A DNA stretch of 6,916 bases from Chloroflexi bacterium UBA6265 (GCA_002440805.1 DJVD01000121.1:8385-15300); one strand, 5' to 3'; shown: positions 1 to 6,218, counted from the stretch's first letter. Numbers and translations: made by a program. Notes: generated by a model from the letters alone, not told the origin.

Positions 1-393
1 CCACAAGAGCTGACGAAGCACAGTGAGATATTCCCGCAGGTATGAGAGCGGTCGCACCATCGGGATACCGAATCGATCCTCGATGTTCGGCCTGTGACTG
101 GTGCCGATTCCAAGCCGAATCCGGCCCGGAGCCAACCCTTCCAATGCCAACGCCTGGGATGCAAGCGCAATAGGATGAATGGGATAAACGGGAACAACAG
201 CCGTTCCAAGCCTTATGCGGCCGGTCGTTGCTGCCGCAGCCGCAAACGCCGTCACTGGATCGTGGGAGGCACCGCCCACGGTGGACCAAACCTGGTCAAC
301 GCCACGGGATTCCGCCTGCTGGACAGCTGCGAGGAGTCCGGCAGAGCCGCGACTATCGCGAGGGATGACGATGCCTGCATTGATCTTTGTCAT
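1..393 (-). CDS. LLM class F420-dependent oxidoreductase, N-terminal part (cut by left edge)
   Basis: The reverse strand is open from an ATG at 393 to base 1, giving 131 residues without a stop; the 3' part lies outside the window. The protein is the start of a luciferase-like (bacterial luciferase family) TIM barrel. A first strand (NAGIVIP, residues 5-11) is followed by a helix ending in a GVDQVW-type turn (31-36). Next come RIRLGTAVVPVYPIHP (59-74), a helix with ALALEGLAPGRIRLGIG (81-97), and SHRPNIEDRFGIP (99-111). That last stretch matches my memory of the MSMEG_4879-like F420-dependent oxidoreductases. Members move hydride between reduced F420 and a substrate; the substrate here cannot be read. 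A weak Shine-Dalgarno (AAAGG) lies about 12 bases upstream of the ATG. The gene sits 103 bases after plsC in the same direction, so it may be the tail of that operon or have its own promoter. FMN rather than F420 use is possible. Confidence 0.85.
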   Translation of the reverse strand, partial: MTKINAGIVIPRDSRGSAGLLAAVQQAESRGVDQVWSTVGGASHDPVTAFAAAAATTGRIRLGTAVVPVYPIHPIALASQALALEGLAPGRIRLGIGTSHRPNIEDRFGIPMVRPLSYLREYLTVLRQLLW

Positions 394-458
394 GAGAAGA
401 TGTTGCCTTTCACCGCCACTCCCGCAAAGGAAGGAACTCACCAGACGACACTGCAACA

Positions 459-464
459 ATTCTA
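459..464 (-). promoter_or_regulatory. Possible -10 element for the LLM oxidoreductase gene
   Basis: On the minus strand this reads TAGAAT, five of six matches to TATAAT, about 66 bases before the oxidoreductase start and inside the gap after plsC. No convincing -35 hexamer lies 15 to 18 bases upstream, so this is only a candidate. A small perfect hairpin (stem GCCAG/CTGGC, three-base loop, 466-478) lies directly upstream and lacks a T-run, so it is not a standard terminator. Confidence 0.2.
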
Positions 465-496
465 CGCCAGGGTCTGGCTACGTTTACGCTCGCCTG

Positions 497-1201
497 CTAT
501 AGCTTCGGTGCATCCCCGTAAACGCCGCGATACTCCGACGGCAGCAACTCGGCGACCTTGCGCATCATGTATTCGGTCGCGGCGGCGGCGTTCACCTTCT
601 TGCCATCGATCTCATCCGGCAGCCGAAACGGCTCACCAAAATGCACCAGCACACCCTTGTGACCGGGATCACGGTGCGGCAGGTTGCCCTTGCCCTTGGC
701 TCCGTTGAACGGCACTCGCTCGCTGCCCGTGATGGCGCACGGCACAATTGGATAGTCGCCGCCCGTAGCGAACAAGCCCGCGCCGGGCAAACCCTTCTCC
801 ATGTGCCGACTCAAACTGCGCGTGCCTTCAGGATAAATTCCCAGGCCAAGGCCAGACTTCAATACCTGCTGACCGTGACGAATCGCTGTGCGATCTGGTT
901 TGCCACGGTTCACCGGGAACGCGCCGACCCAGGTGATGACCTGCTTGATTACCGGAACCTCAAACAACTCCTGTTTCGCCATGAAAAAGATTGGCCGCGG
1001 GCTGGAGGTGAGCATAAACACCGGATCGAGGTTGTGCAGGTGGTTGCCAACCAAAATAAACCCGCCCTCCCTGGGGATATTCTCCCGGCCGGTGCTTCGC
1101 AGCCCAAAGAGGATCCGGCACAATAGCGCCACGGCCCGGGTTAGCACCTGGAATGCTACCGGCCGCACGGTGCCCTTCATCAACTCGGCGTGCTCATTCA
1201 T
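497..1201 (-). CDS. plsC: 1-acyl-sn-glycerol-3-phosphate acyltransferase (PlsC/LPLAT family)
   Basis: This enzyme is expected to transfer an acyl chain to lysophosphatidic acid, giving phosphatidic acid at the inner face of the membrane. From the ATG at 1201 the protein has 234 residues, normal for bacterial PlsC. All four family blocks are visible: NHLHNLDP (53-60, the catalytic HX4D), GAFPVNRG (93-100, block II with its Arg), YPEGTRS (123-129, block III) and VPCAITG (153-159, block IV). A hydrophobic N-terminal helix (about 14-33) may dock it to the membrane. I chose the ATG at 1201 because it forms an ATGA overlap with the cmk stop. An in-frame ATG at 1216 would add five residues and neither has a strong Shine-Dalgarno. 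The stop is TAG at 497-499. Other LPLAT substrates cannot be excluded, but adjacency to cmk fits phospholipid synthesis, since CDP-diacylglycerol formation needs CTP. Confidence 0.9.
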   Translation of the reverse strand: MNEHAELMKGTVRPVAFQVLTRAVALLCRILFGLRSTGRENIPREGGFILVGNHLHNLDPVFMLTSSPRPIFFMAKQELFEVPVIKQVITWVGAFPVNRGKPDRTAIRHGQQVLKSGLGLGIYPEGTRSLSRHMEKGLPGAGLFATGGDYPIVPCAITGSERVPFNGAKGKGNLPHRDPGHKGVLVHFGEPFRLPDEIDGKKVNAAAATEYMMRKVAELLPSEYRGVYGDAPKL

Positions 1202-1902
1202 GACAATTTCGCCCATCGCTCAAGGACAATGCGTTCGATCTGGCCCACAATCTCATCCACCGCCAGGCCATCGGTCTTGATCCGGATCGCATCGTCGGCA
1301 GCCTTCAGTGGCGCGACAAGGCGGGTGGAATCCTTGAAGTCGCGTTCCCGAAGCTCATCGAGCACGGAAATGTAATCCATTGATTCTCCCTGGCGACGCA
1401 TATCCTGGTAGCGACGTCGCGCCCGCTCCTCGGCAGTGGCATCGAGGTAGATCTTTGTGCCGGCATTGGGCGTAACCACTGTGCCGATATCGCGGCCTAC
1501 CATGACAACGGCGCTGCCATCGGCGTTCTCACGTTGCACGCTCAGAAGTGCCTCGCGCACCGTTGCGTATGCGGCTACCTTGCTCACGTTCGCATCCACT
1601 TCCGGCTGGCGAATGCTCCAGGTGACATCCTCACCATCCAGCAGCACATCGGCAGCGCGGCCATCCTCCACGCTCGCGGGTTTCAGCTTGATTTTGGCTT
1701 TCCGGGCGATCTTGGCCAGCGCTTTTTCATCTTCAAGATCGGCGCCCTTGCGGATCGCCTTTAGTGTGATGCAGCGATAGAGCGCACCGGTATCAAAGAG
1801 GAGAATCCCCAGCGAATCCGCCAGCTCGCGCGCGACGGTGGTTTTACCGGCTGCCGCCGGTCCGTCGATTGCGATTACCTTGCGATGGTCGAGATGTGGC
1901 AT
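1198..1902 (-). CDS. cmk: Cytidylate kinase
   Basis: Cytidylate kinase phosphorylates CMP and dCMP with ATP, recycling CMP released by RNA turnover and lipid synthesis. The 234-residue protein has a P-loop GPAAAGKTT (14-22), the FDTGALYR segment that follows the first helix (36-43), and the CMP-site segments IRQPEV and VSKVAA (near 97-111). GRDIGTVV begins at 136, IYLDATAEERARRR follows, and the RDFKDSTR signature (187-194) carries the Arg, Asp and Arg that contact nucleotide in E. coli Cmk. I chose the ATG at 1902 because AGGAG lies 8 bases upstream and homology starts within ten residues. An in-frame start at 1971 would add 23 unrelated residues and sits deep in rluB. The gene begins 59 bases inside the 3' end of rluB and its stop overlaps plsC (ATGA), so translation along the operon is probably coupled. 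Confidence 0.95.
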   Translation of the reverse strand: MPHLDHRKVIAIDGPAAAGKTTVARELADSLGILLFDTGALYRCITLKAIRKGADLEDEKALAKIARKAKIKLKPASVEDGRAADVLLDGEDVTWSIRQPEVDANVSKVAAYATVREALLSVQRENADGSAVVMVGRDIGTVVTPNAGTKIYLDATAEERARRRYQDMRRQGESMDYISVLDELRERDFKDSTRLVAPLKAADDAIRIKTDGLAVDEIVGQIERIVLERWAKLS

Positions 1903-2941
1903 TGCTGGTTCTCCTGGTGGGGGAAAGCGAGGTGCGTTTGCCAAAGCCTGCGCCCTCACGTGGATCGCCATCGCGTCCTGGCTTGGCCGATATGCGCAAT
2001 TTCGGGCCGGAACTTCCCTGGCCCTGTTTCTCGTTGAAGCGGTTCACTTCCTCATAGCGCTTGGGATGTCGAATCTTCGGTGGCGGCGAATAGCCACCAA
2101 TCGGTTCAAGTTGCATTGGCCGGCGAGCATTGGCCTTGTCGGCCTCTTCCCGGCTCATGCCCACGGCCTGGAACAGTTGCTCCAATTCACCAGGAGTGAG
2201 ATCGCGCCATGCGCCAAGTGGAATTCCGGAAACCGAAATCGGGCCAATGCGATGTCGACGCAGCTTGGCCACGTCGATATTCACCTTGTCCATCATCCGG
2301 CGTACAACGTGGAACATGCCCTCGTGCAGCACCAGGCGGATGATGATGCCCTCTGCGGTTTCCCTCATCAGGCGGACTTCATCCGGAACCACGAGTGCCT
2401 CGTCAATCAAAATTCCCTGGCGAAGCTCATGCAACTGGTGATCGCTGGGGCGCTGCGTGGTAACAACGTGATATTCCTTGGAAAGGCGATAACGCGGGTG
2501 CATTACCCGGTTGGCCACTTCGCCATCGTTCGTGAACAGCAGCAGTCCCTGCGTTTCGCGATCGAGCCGGCCGATCGGATACACGCGCTCCGGCACATCG
2601 ATGAGGTCCATCACCGTCCAGCGGCTGCGCTCATCGTTCGTAGTGGTGATAAATCCGGGCGGCTTGTTCAACACCAGGTACCGCGGCTTGGGCCGACCGA
2701 TCGTCTTGCCATCTACGGTGATTCTGTCTTTTACCGGGTGGACGCGGGTGCCGAGCTCGGTCACTACTTCGCCATTTACTTTCACCCGGCCTTCCGTAAT
2801 CAGAAGTTCGGATGCCCGCCGGCTGGCCACGCCGCGTTGCGAAAGCACCCGCTGCAGGCGCTCGCCCTGATCGGGATTCGGCTGTTCGGTCGAGGCTTGC
2901 TCAAACTCAAATTGTTCCGCATTAAAGGAATCGTCGCTCAT
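1844..2941 (-). CDS. rluB: 23S/16S rRNA pseudouridine synthase, RluB/RsuA family, with long basic tail
   Basis: The enzyme isomerises a uridine to pseudouridine in ribosomal RNA; by family the likely target is 23S rRNA (RluB-like), though RsuA or RluE-like specificity cannot be excluded. The 365-residue protein opens with an acidic stretch (1-26), then an S4 RNA-binding domain (about 27-75: RLQRVLSQRGVASRRASELL and VKVNGEVV). The catalytic domain (about 86-255) contains the signature GRLDRETQGLLLFTNDG with catalytic Asp127. HEGMFHVVRRM and a closing GAWRDLTPGELEQL follow. Residues from about 266 on are an Arg-, Ser-, Gly- and Pro-rich, low-complexity tail of roughly 100 residues, making the protein longer than a typical family member. 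Its ATG shares one base with the carboxypeptidase stop (TAATG), and its last 59 bases overlap cmk. The family call is firm, the exact target uridine is not. Confidence 0.92.
   Translation of the reverse strand: MSDDSFNAEQFEFEQASTEQPNPDQGERLQRVLSQRGVASRRASELLITEGRVKVNGEVVTELGTRVHPVKDRITVDGKTIGRPKPRYLVLNKPPGFITTTNDERSRWTVMDLIDVPERVYPIGRLDRETQGLLLFTNDGEVANRVMHPRYRLSKEYHVVTTQRPSDHQLHELRQGILIDEALVVPDEVRLMRETAEGIIIRLVLHEGMFHVVRRMMDKVNIDVAKLRRHRIGPISVSGIPLGAWRDLTPGELEQLFQAVGMSREEADKANARRPMQLEPIGGYSPPPKIRHPKRYEEVNRFNEKQGQGSSGPKLRISAKPGRDGDPREGAGFGKRTSLSPTRRTSNATSRPSQGNRNRRTGGSR
1911..1915 (-). promoter_or_regulatory. Ribosome binding site of cmk
   Basis: AGGAG on the minus strand, 8 bases before the ATG at 1902, is the clearest Shine-Dalgarno in the leftward operon and decides the cmk start. 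It lies inside the last codons of rluB, so cmk can be initiated independently as well as by coupling. Confidence 0.8.
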
Positions 2942-4131
2942 TATGCTGCCTGCCTTTGTTGCCAGCCGATGCTGGCCTGATACAGCGGCAGGTTGCCTAC
3001 CGGGGTGTCGCCGTAAAAAAGATAGAGGGTGCCTGCGGGTTCACCGGACTCAACCACCGGACCCACCTGCATCTGGAAAGCGATGTTCACCCCGGCACCG
3101 CTTGGCACCGGGATCGCGGGAGGACTTTGCAGGGTGACATCCCAAACCAGCATCTGCTCGCTCAGGCCCGGAATCACACCGTTCTGCGAAGGATCCGTCC
3201 AGGTGAACTGGCTGTCCATTGCGGCGATGATGGCGTTAACGTCGTCCCAACGGGTGTCGGTAGTGGGCATCATATTCGCGTCATAAGCGAGGTTGGAGCC
3301 CATCACCACGATGATTACGCGGTTGGTGCCGCCATTGACCTCACGAATAGCCGATACGTTGCCGCCGGCCTGCACCTCACTGCCGGTTTTACCGCCAACA
3401 ATGCCGTTGGTAAGGTGCGGTGCGAGCGTGGAATCGGCGATGTATTCGCGATTCTCCGGCCCAACAGAATTGAAGCGATAGGCCGGGTTCTGGATGATGC
3501 CCATCAGCTTGGTGTTCTTCGTCATCGCCTCGGTCATCACATACACATCCTGGGCCGAGGAGTATGCGTTGTCCGCATCGCGACCATCGGGATTGGTAAA
3601 GCGGCTGTTATCCAAACCAAGTTCGGCCGCATATGCGTTCATCTCGCTGACGAACGATTCACAAGCGATGCTGGCGTTCTCAACGCCGCTGATGATGCCA
3701 CCCACGTAACGACACAAGGCGTTTGCCGCATCGCCGCCAGAAGGAAGCATCAGGCCATAGAGCAGTTGTGTGACGGTCAGTGTGTCGCCCACCTGCAGGT
3801 TCATCGTTGAATAGCCAGGCTCCACAGGATCGCCTTCGACGATGACAACATTGGTGGTATCGGGGTTTTCAACATGCTTCAGCACGACCAGCGCGGTCAT
3901 GATCTTCACCACTGAGCCGATCGGTCGCCGCTCATCCGGATTCTTGCTGTACAGGGGGATACCGCTGGTGGCATCCATCACATACATGGCTTCGGCGGTG
4001 ACATCGGGTGGAGTAACAGGGCTCACAACGGTTTCGGCACCGCGAACCTCGAGAGGCTGCGCCACGACTACCACCACCAGCCAGGCGGCGAAGGCCGTAA
4101 GCCAAAACTTCATTGCACGCTTGTTCATCAT
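2941..4131 (-). CDS. Secreted D-alanyl-D-alanine carboxypeptidase (DacA/PBP5-like, peptidase S11)
   Basis: Enzymes of this family remove the terminal D-Ala from peptidoglycan pentapeptides outside the membrane. Starting at the ATG at 4131 gives 396 residues. A signal peptide or N-terminal anchor spans about 1-32, with basic MNKRAMK followed by a hydrophobic core ending in VVVVVA. The SxxK motif is SVVK (73-76, catalytic Ser73 and Lys76) and the KTG motif is at 248-250. The SxN position reads SGG (131-133), so the usual Asn is replaced by Gly. After about 310 the chain is beta-rich and ends in a PBP5 C-terminal-like segment (PVVESGEPAGTLYLFY) without a membrane anchor. Starts at 4128 and 4113 are also in frame. 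The longer frame to 4293 was rejected because its extra 54 residues precede the signal peptide and run into the divergent gene. It heads the leftward operon and overlaps rluB by one base. Confidence 0.9.
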   Translation of the reverse strand: MMNKRAMKFWLTAFAAWLVVVVVAQPLEVRGAETVVSPVTPPDVTAEAMYVMDATSGIPLYSKNPDERRPIGSVVKIMTALVVLKHVENPDTTNVVIVEGDPVEPGYSTMNLQVGDTLTVTQLLYGLMLPSGGDAANALCRYVGGIISGVENASIACESFVSEMNAYAAELGLDNSRFTNPDGRDADNAYSSAQDVYVMTEAMTKNTKLMGIIQNPAYRFNSVGPENREYIADSTLAPHLTNGIVGGKTGSEVQAGGNVSAIREVNGGTNRVIIVVMGSNLAYDANMMPTTDTRWDDVNAIIAAMDSQFTWTDPSQNGVIPGLSEQMLVWDVTLQSPPAIPVPSGAGVNIAFQMQVGPVVESGEPAGTLYLFYGDTPVGNLPLYQASIGWQQRQAA

Positions 4132-4195
4132 GGGGCTTGTATCTCGATCTCGTGGGCCGGGCACACGCCAGCCTCGCGGTTCGCGTTCGTGTGCA

Positions 4196-4201
4196 AGTAT
4201 A
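4196..4201 (-). promoter_or_regulatory. Possible -10 element for the carboxypeptidase operon
   Basis: The minus strand reads TATACT, a good -10 match, about 65 bases before the carboxypeptidase ATG at 4131 and inside the divergent intergenic region. The -35 position 17 bases upstream reads TGGCCC, a poor match, so recognition would need an activator or an alternative sigma factor. It is the most plausible promoter box for the four-gene leftward operon. Confidence 0.3.
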
Positions 4202-4248
4202 GGGGGCACTCCCGGCGCGGGCCACCGCCTGATAGGATTAAGGATTGT

Positions 4249-4284
4249 ATGATGCCAGCCAAACTCAGGAAAACACGTTCGTGA
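4249..4284 (+). other. Possible short leader ORF (11 codons) ahead of the phosphoesterase
   Basis: Two consecutive ATGs at 4249 and 4252 open a frame encoding MMPAKLRKTRS, ending in TGA at 4282-4284. AAGGA at 4240-4244 is well spaced for either ATG (4 and 7 bases). The stop overlaps the GTG start of the phosphoesterase as GTGA, the same junction type seen at the next gene. It could couple translation of the downstream gene, or be chance. A tandem AGGATTA/AGGATTG repeat (4234-4247) lies just upstream. Confidence 0.25.
4267..4270 (+). promoter_or_regulatory. Ribosome binding site of the metallophosphoesterase
   Basis: AGGA followed by an A-run lies 10 bases before the GTG at 4281. It supports that start over the in-frame TTG at 4245, which would add 12 residues with no family similarity. 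The TTG does have its own weak AGGA at 4234-4237, so the choice is likely rather than certain. Confidence 0.5.
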
Positions 4285-5102
4285 CACAACCATCCATTCG
4301 GATTGCAGCCATCGCCGATCTGCACATTCGCGTCAACCAGGATCTCTCACCGCTGGAAGCGGCGCTAAAAGATATCCAGGATGATGCCGATGTCCTGCTG
4401 ATTGCCGGTGATCTCACCGAAATGGGTCGCATTCCCGAGATGGAACAATTGGCACAGGTGCTGGCACGCGTGACGATCCCCGTATTCGTGACGTTTGGCA
4501 ACCATGATCGGCGTAGCGTGCGCCGCTCGGCGCTCACGAAACTCCTGAAAAGCGTTGGCGTTCGCGTGCTTGATGGCACCGGCGCGGTTGTGAAGCTTGA
4601 TGAGCAACGTTCCCTGGGTATTGCCGGCGTAACCGGCACGGGCGGCGGGTTCCGGCCTGGCGCCGAAGAGTTTGGACCGGGTGTGCGATTCACCCGCGCC
4701 GTGATGATCAAGAGCCGGCGAGAATCAGCCCGCTTGCGCAAGGTGCTCACTGATGTCCGCGCGCAGGATCCCAATCACCTGGTGGTGCTCACCCACTTTA
4801 CCCCCACTGTTTCCACACTTGGTAACGAGCCCCCGTTGAAATACTGGATGCTCGGCAACGCTTTGCTCGGCACCACCATCGACGATTTCTCGCCCACGCT
4901 CGCGCTACATGGCCACGCCCATCTCGGCAACGAGGTGGGGTCCACCGAAGGCAACACGCCCGTGCGCAACGTCGCATTGCCAGTGACCCGGGGGATTCGC
5001 CTCCTCTCACTCTCGAGCGATGGCCAGATCGCCGTCACCGGGCTCCGCCCGATCGCTGGCATGCTACCCGAAGAATCTGTGCGCGAAAGCGACCTGCAGT
5101 GA
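4281..5102 (+). CDS. Calcineurin-like metallophosphoesterase
   Basis: This is a two-metal phosphoesterase of the calcineurin-like superfamily; the substrate (nucleotide, phosphodiester, phospholipid or protein) cannot be told from sequence. From GTG at 4281 the protein has 273 residues, and homology begins within six residues (IRIAAIADLHI). All metal ligands are present: Asp13 and His15 (DLH), Asp44 (AGDLTEMG), Asn74 and His75 (GNHD), His172 (LTHFTP), and His212 and His214 (HGHAH). The segments EPPLKYWMLGNALL and TPVRNVALPV resemble the Icc-related (COG2129-like) branch as I remember it. There is no signal peptide or membrane segment, so it is probably cytoplasmic. It is divergent from the carboxypeptidase operon and its TGA overlaps the GTG of the aminotransferase-like gene (GTGA). 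The two are therefore very likely cotranslated and may act in one process. Confidence 0.9.
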   Translation: MTQPSIRIAAIADLHIRVNQDLSPLEAALKDIQDDADVLLIAGDLTEMGRIPEMEQLAQVLARVTIPVFVTFGNHDRRSVRRSALTKLLKSVGVRVLDGTGAVVKLDEQRSLGIAGVTGTGGGFRPGAEEFGPGVRFTRAVMIKSRRESARLRKVLTDVRAQDPNHLVVLTHFTPTVSTLGNEPPLKYWMLGNALLGTTIDDFSPTLALHGHAHLGNEVGSTEGNTPVRNVALPVTRGIRLLSLSSDGQIAVTGLRPIAGMLPEESVRESDLQ

Positions 5103-6115
5103 CAGCCGCAAACATCATCTACGATATGGCGAACCTGCTGCAGCCCTATCCTGTGGTTGATGACGCCAAATCGGCGTCGAGCCCGATGAATGAACCAGTG
5201 ACGGACTTAATCGAAATCGGGCGAGTGTTGACCAGCCGGCATCTTTTCTCCCATCCAGCCGCTTCGGCGCAGCTGGGCCTGCAATATCCATCTGCCCGCA
5301 ATATGTGGTCGCCGACCAATGGTGTGCAGGCGGCACATCGCGCCATCATTCGCTGGCGCAACCAGCGTGGCTTCGTCCGCCTGGTGCCCGATGATGAAGC
5401 CCTCGCGCCATACAACGGTATTGCCCAGGATGTGCAGTTGCTAAATGGTTTCCGCATCCCCGTGGATGTACTGCTCAAGCAGGATCCCCGTGCAACGCTG
5501 GTTCTCTCCAGTCCGAATGGGATATCCGGGCGGATTGCCACCGTACAAGAGATCGTGCAACTTGCGAGGCACTTTGCGCTCGTGGTGATAGATGAACGCC
5601 TGGCGGCTTTTAGCATGCGGCGGCTGACACCCCTGGTGTCGGAATGGGGAAATGTCATCTCTGTTCAGCGATTCCCTTTCGAGATGCCAGGGCAAACCCG
5701 CGATTTCGGCTGGATTATCCACCCTTCCGCCTTCAAGGGCGAAATCGCTCGCCATCTTGCGCCCGTGCCACCAGAAACCGAAGCCGAAGTGCTGACGTAT
5801 GGCGCCATCAATACCTTTGCCGCGGAACGACACGTCGCCAGGTTGAAGGGTCAGCTGTACCGGGAAATGCGCAAAATGAGTTTGGTGAGTGTGCCCTACC
5901 CCAGCTGGAGCAATGCGCTGCTTGCGCGTATTGAGCGAGGTGAGCGCGAAGAAGTGGTCCAGGAGTTAGCTGACCGAGGCATCAGTGTCTATGCGCCACC
6001 CCATCCGAACCTGCGCCAGCACCTGCGGATCACCGCAGCGAGTGAAGACGCCACCACCGCGTTGAAGGAAGCAATGATTGAGATCAACCGCAACATCTAC
6101 CCGACCGCGAGCTGA
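5099..6115 (+). CDS. Aminotransferase fold type I (HisC-like) protein, probably catalytically degenerate
   Basis: The 338-residue protein follows the plan of histidinol-phosphate-type aminotransferases from end to end. In order it has an N-terminal segment ANLLQPYP (11-18) where HisC has NENPYG, a TNG motif (73-75) like the GNG loop, SPNGISG (138-144) for NPNNPTG, LVVIDERLAAF (161-171) for VVDEAYxxF, and HLRITAAS (308-315) for the Arg-containing C-terminal motif. The cofactor site looks broken. The region aligned with the SK lysine reads QRFPFEMPG (190-198) with no Lys, the PLP-contacting Asn is Gly141, and the Tyr of DEAY is Leu168. Asp165 and Arg310 remain. The six lysines (24, 127, 213, 250, 259, 323) fall outside the expected site. 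I infer a PLP-independent pseudoenzyme, binding protein or regulator partnered with the phosphoesterase it overlaps by 4 bases. The GTG start has no strong Shine-Dalgarno, consistent with coupling. A divergent active enzyme using another lysine is the main alternative. Confidence 0.8.
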   Translation: MTAANIIYDMANLLQPYPVVDDAKSASSPMNEPVTDLIEIGRVLTSRHLFSHPAASAQLGLQYPSARNMWSPTNGVQAAHRAIIRWRNQRGFVRLVPDDEALAPYNGIAQDVQLLNGFRIPVDVLLKQDPRATLVLSSPNGISGRIATVQEIVQLARHFALVVIDERLAAFSMRRLTPLVSEWGNVISVQRFPFEMPGQTRDFGWIIHPSAFKGEIARHLAPVPPETEAEVLTYGAINTFAAERHVARLKGQLYREMRKMSLVSVPYPSWSNALLARIERGEREEVVQELADRGISVYAPPHPNLRQHLRITAASEDATTALKEAMIEINRNIYPTAS

Positions 6116-6123
6116 TAACTCAC

Positions 6124-6179
6124 CCAGAACAGAACAACCACCCAAACCTGGGGAGATATGGGTGGGTGTTCTGGTCTGG
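6124..6179 (+). terminator. Long imperfect hairpin after the aminotransferase-like gene
   Basis: Starting 9 bases past the TGA, 6124-6143 pairs with 6160-6179. Eighteen of 20 positions are Watson-Crick, with A/G mismatches at 6129/6174 and 6137/6166, around a 16-base loop. The inner 13 bases (AGAACAACCACCC) match with one mismatch. No T-run follows on either strand, so it is not a canonical intrinsic terminator. It may act as a 3' stabilising structure, a Rho-assisted or bidirectional end, or a protein site. Position supports an end-of-operon role. Confidence 0.45.
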
Positions 6180-6190
6180 TAGTCCGCTCA

Positions 6191-6218
6191 CCGAATAGAA
6201 TTCGGCTCACAGTGAGCC
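6191..6218. promoter_or_regulatory. Two abutting perfect palindromes, candidate operator
   Basis: CCGAATAGAATTCGG (6191-6205; 6-base arms, 3-base centre) is joined to GGCTCACAGTGAGCC (6204-6218; 7-base arms, 1-base centre), sharing the GG at 6204-6205. A further GCTCAC at 6186-6191 repeats the half-site 19 bases upstream in direct orientation. The arrangement resembles tandem dimer sites for a DNA-binding protein. It lies about 190 bases before the XRE regulator start and behind the phosphoesterase operon. Which protein binds, if any, is unknown. Confidence 0.35.

Noticed and set aside
466..478. Small perfect hairpin between plsC and the LLM gene as a terminator
   Set aside because: The stem is only five base pairs with a three-base loop and no T-run, so it does not support termination.
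94..708. 204-residue plus-strand open frame at the left edge
   Set aside because: Its composition is Arg-, Cys- and His-rich without domain signals. It lies opposite the LLM oxidoreductase, the gap and the plsC end, all better explained on the minus strand.
1838..2980. 380-residue plus-strand open frame opposite rluB
   Set aside because: It is fully antisense to a gene with clear S4 and pseudouridine synthase motifs, and its own translation shows no recognisable domain. Long antisense frames are expected in GC-rich coding DNA.
2956..3810. 284-residue plus-strand open frame opposite the carboxypeptidase
   Set aside because: Antisense to a gene with SxxK and KTG motifs, no domain pattern and no Shine-Dalgarno.
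4132..4293. 54-residue N-terminal extension of the carboxypeptidase
   Set aside because: It would place a Pro- and Arg-rich stretch before a normal signal peptide and overlap the start of the divergent phosphoesterase.
5146..5658. 170-residue minus-strand open frame opposite the aminotransferase-like gene
   Set aside because: Its Ser-, Arg- and Cys-rich low-complexity translation has no domain, and the plus-strand protein matches a fold family along its whole length.
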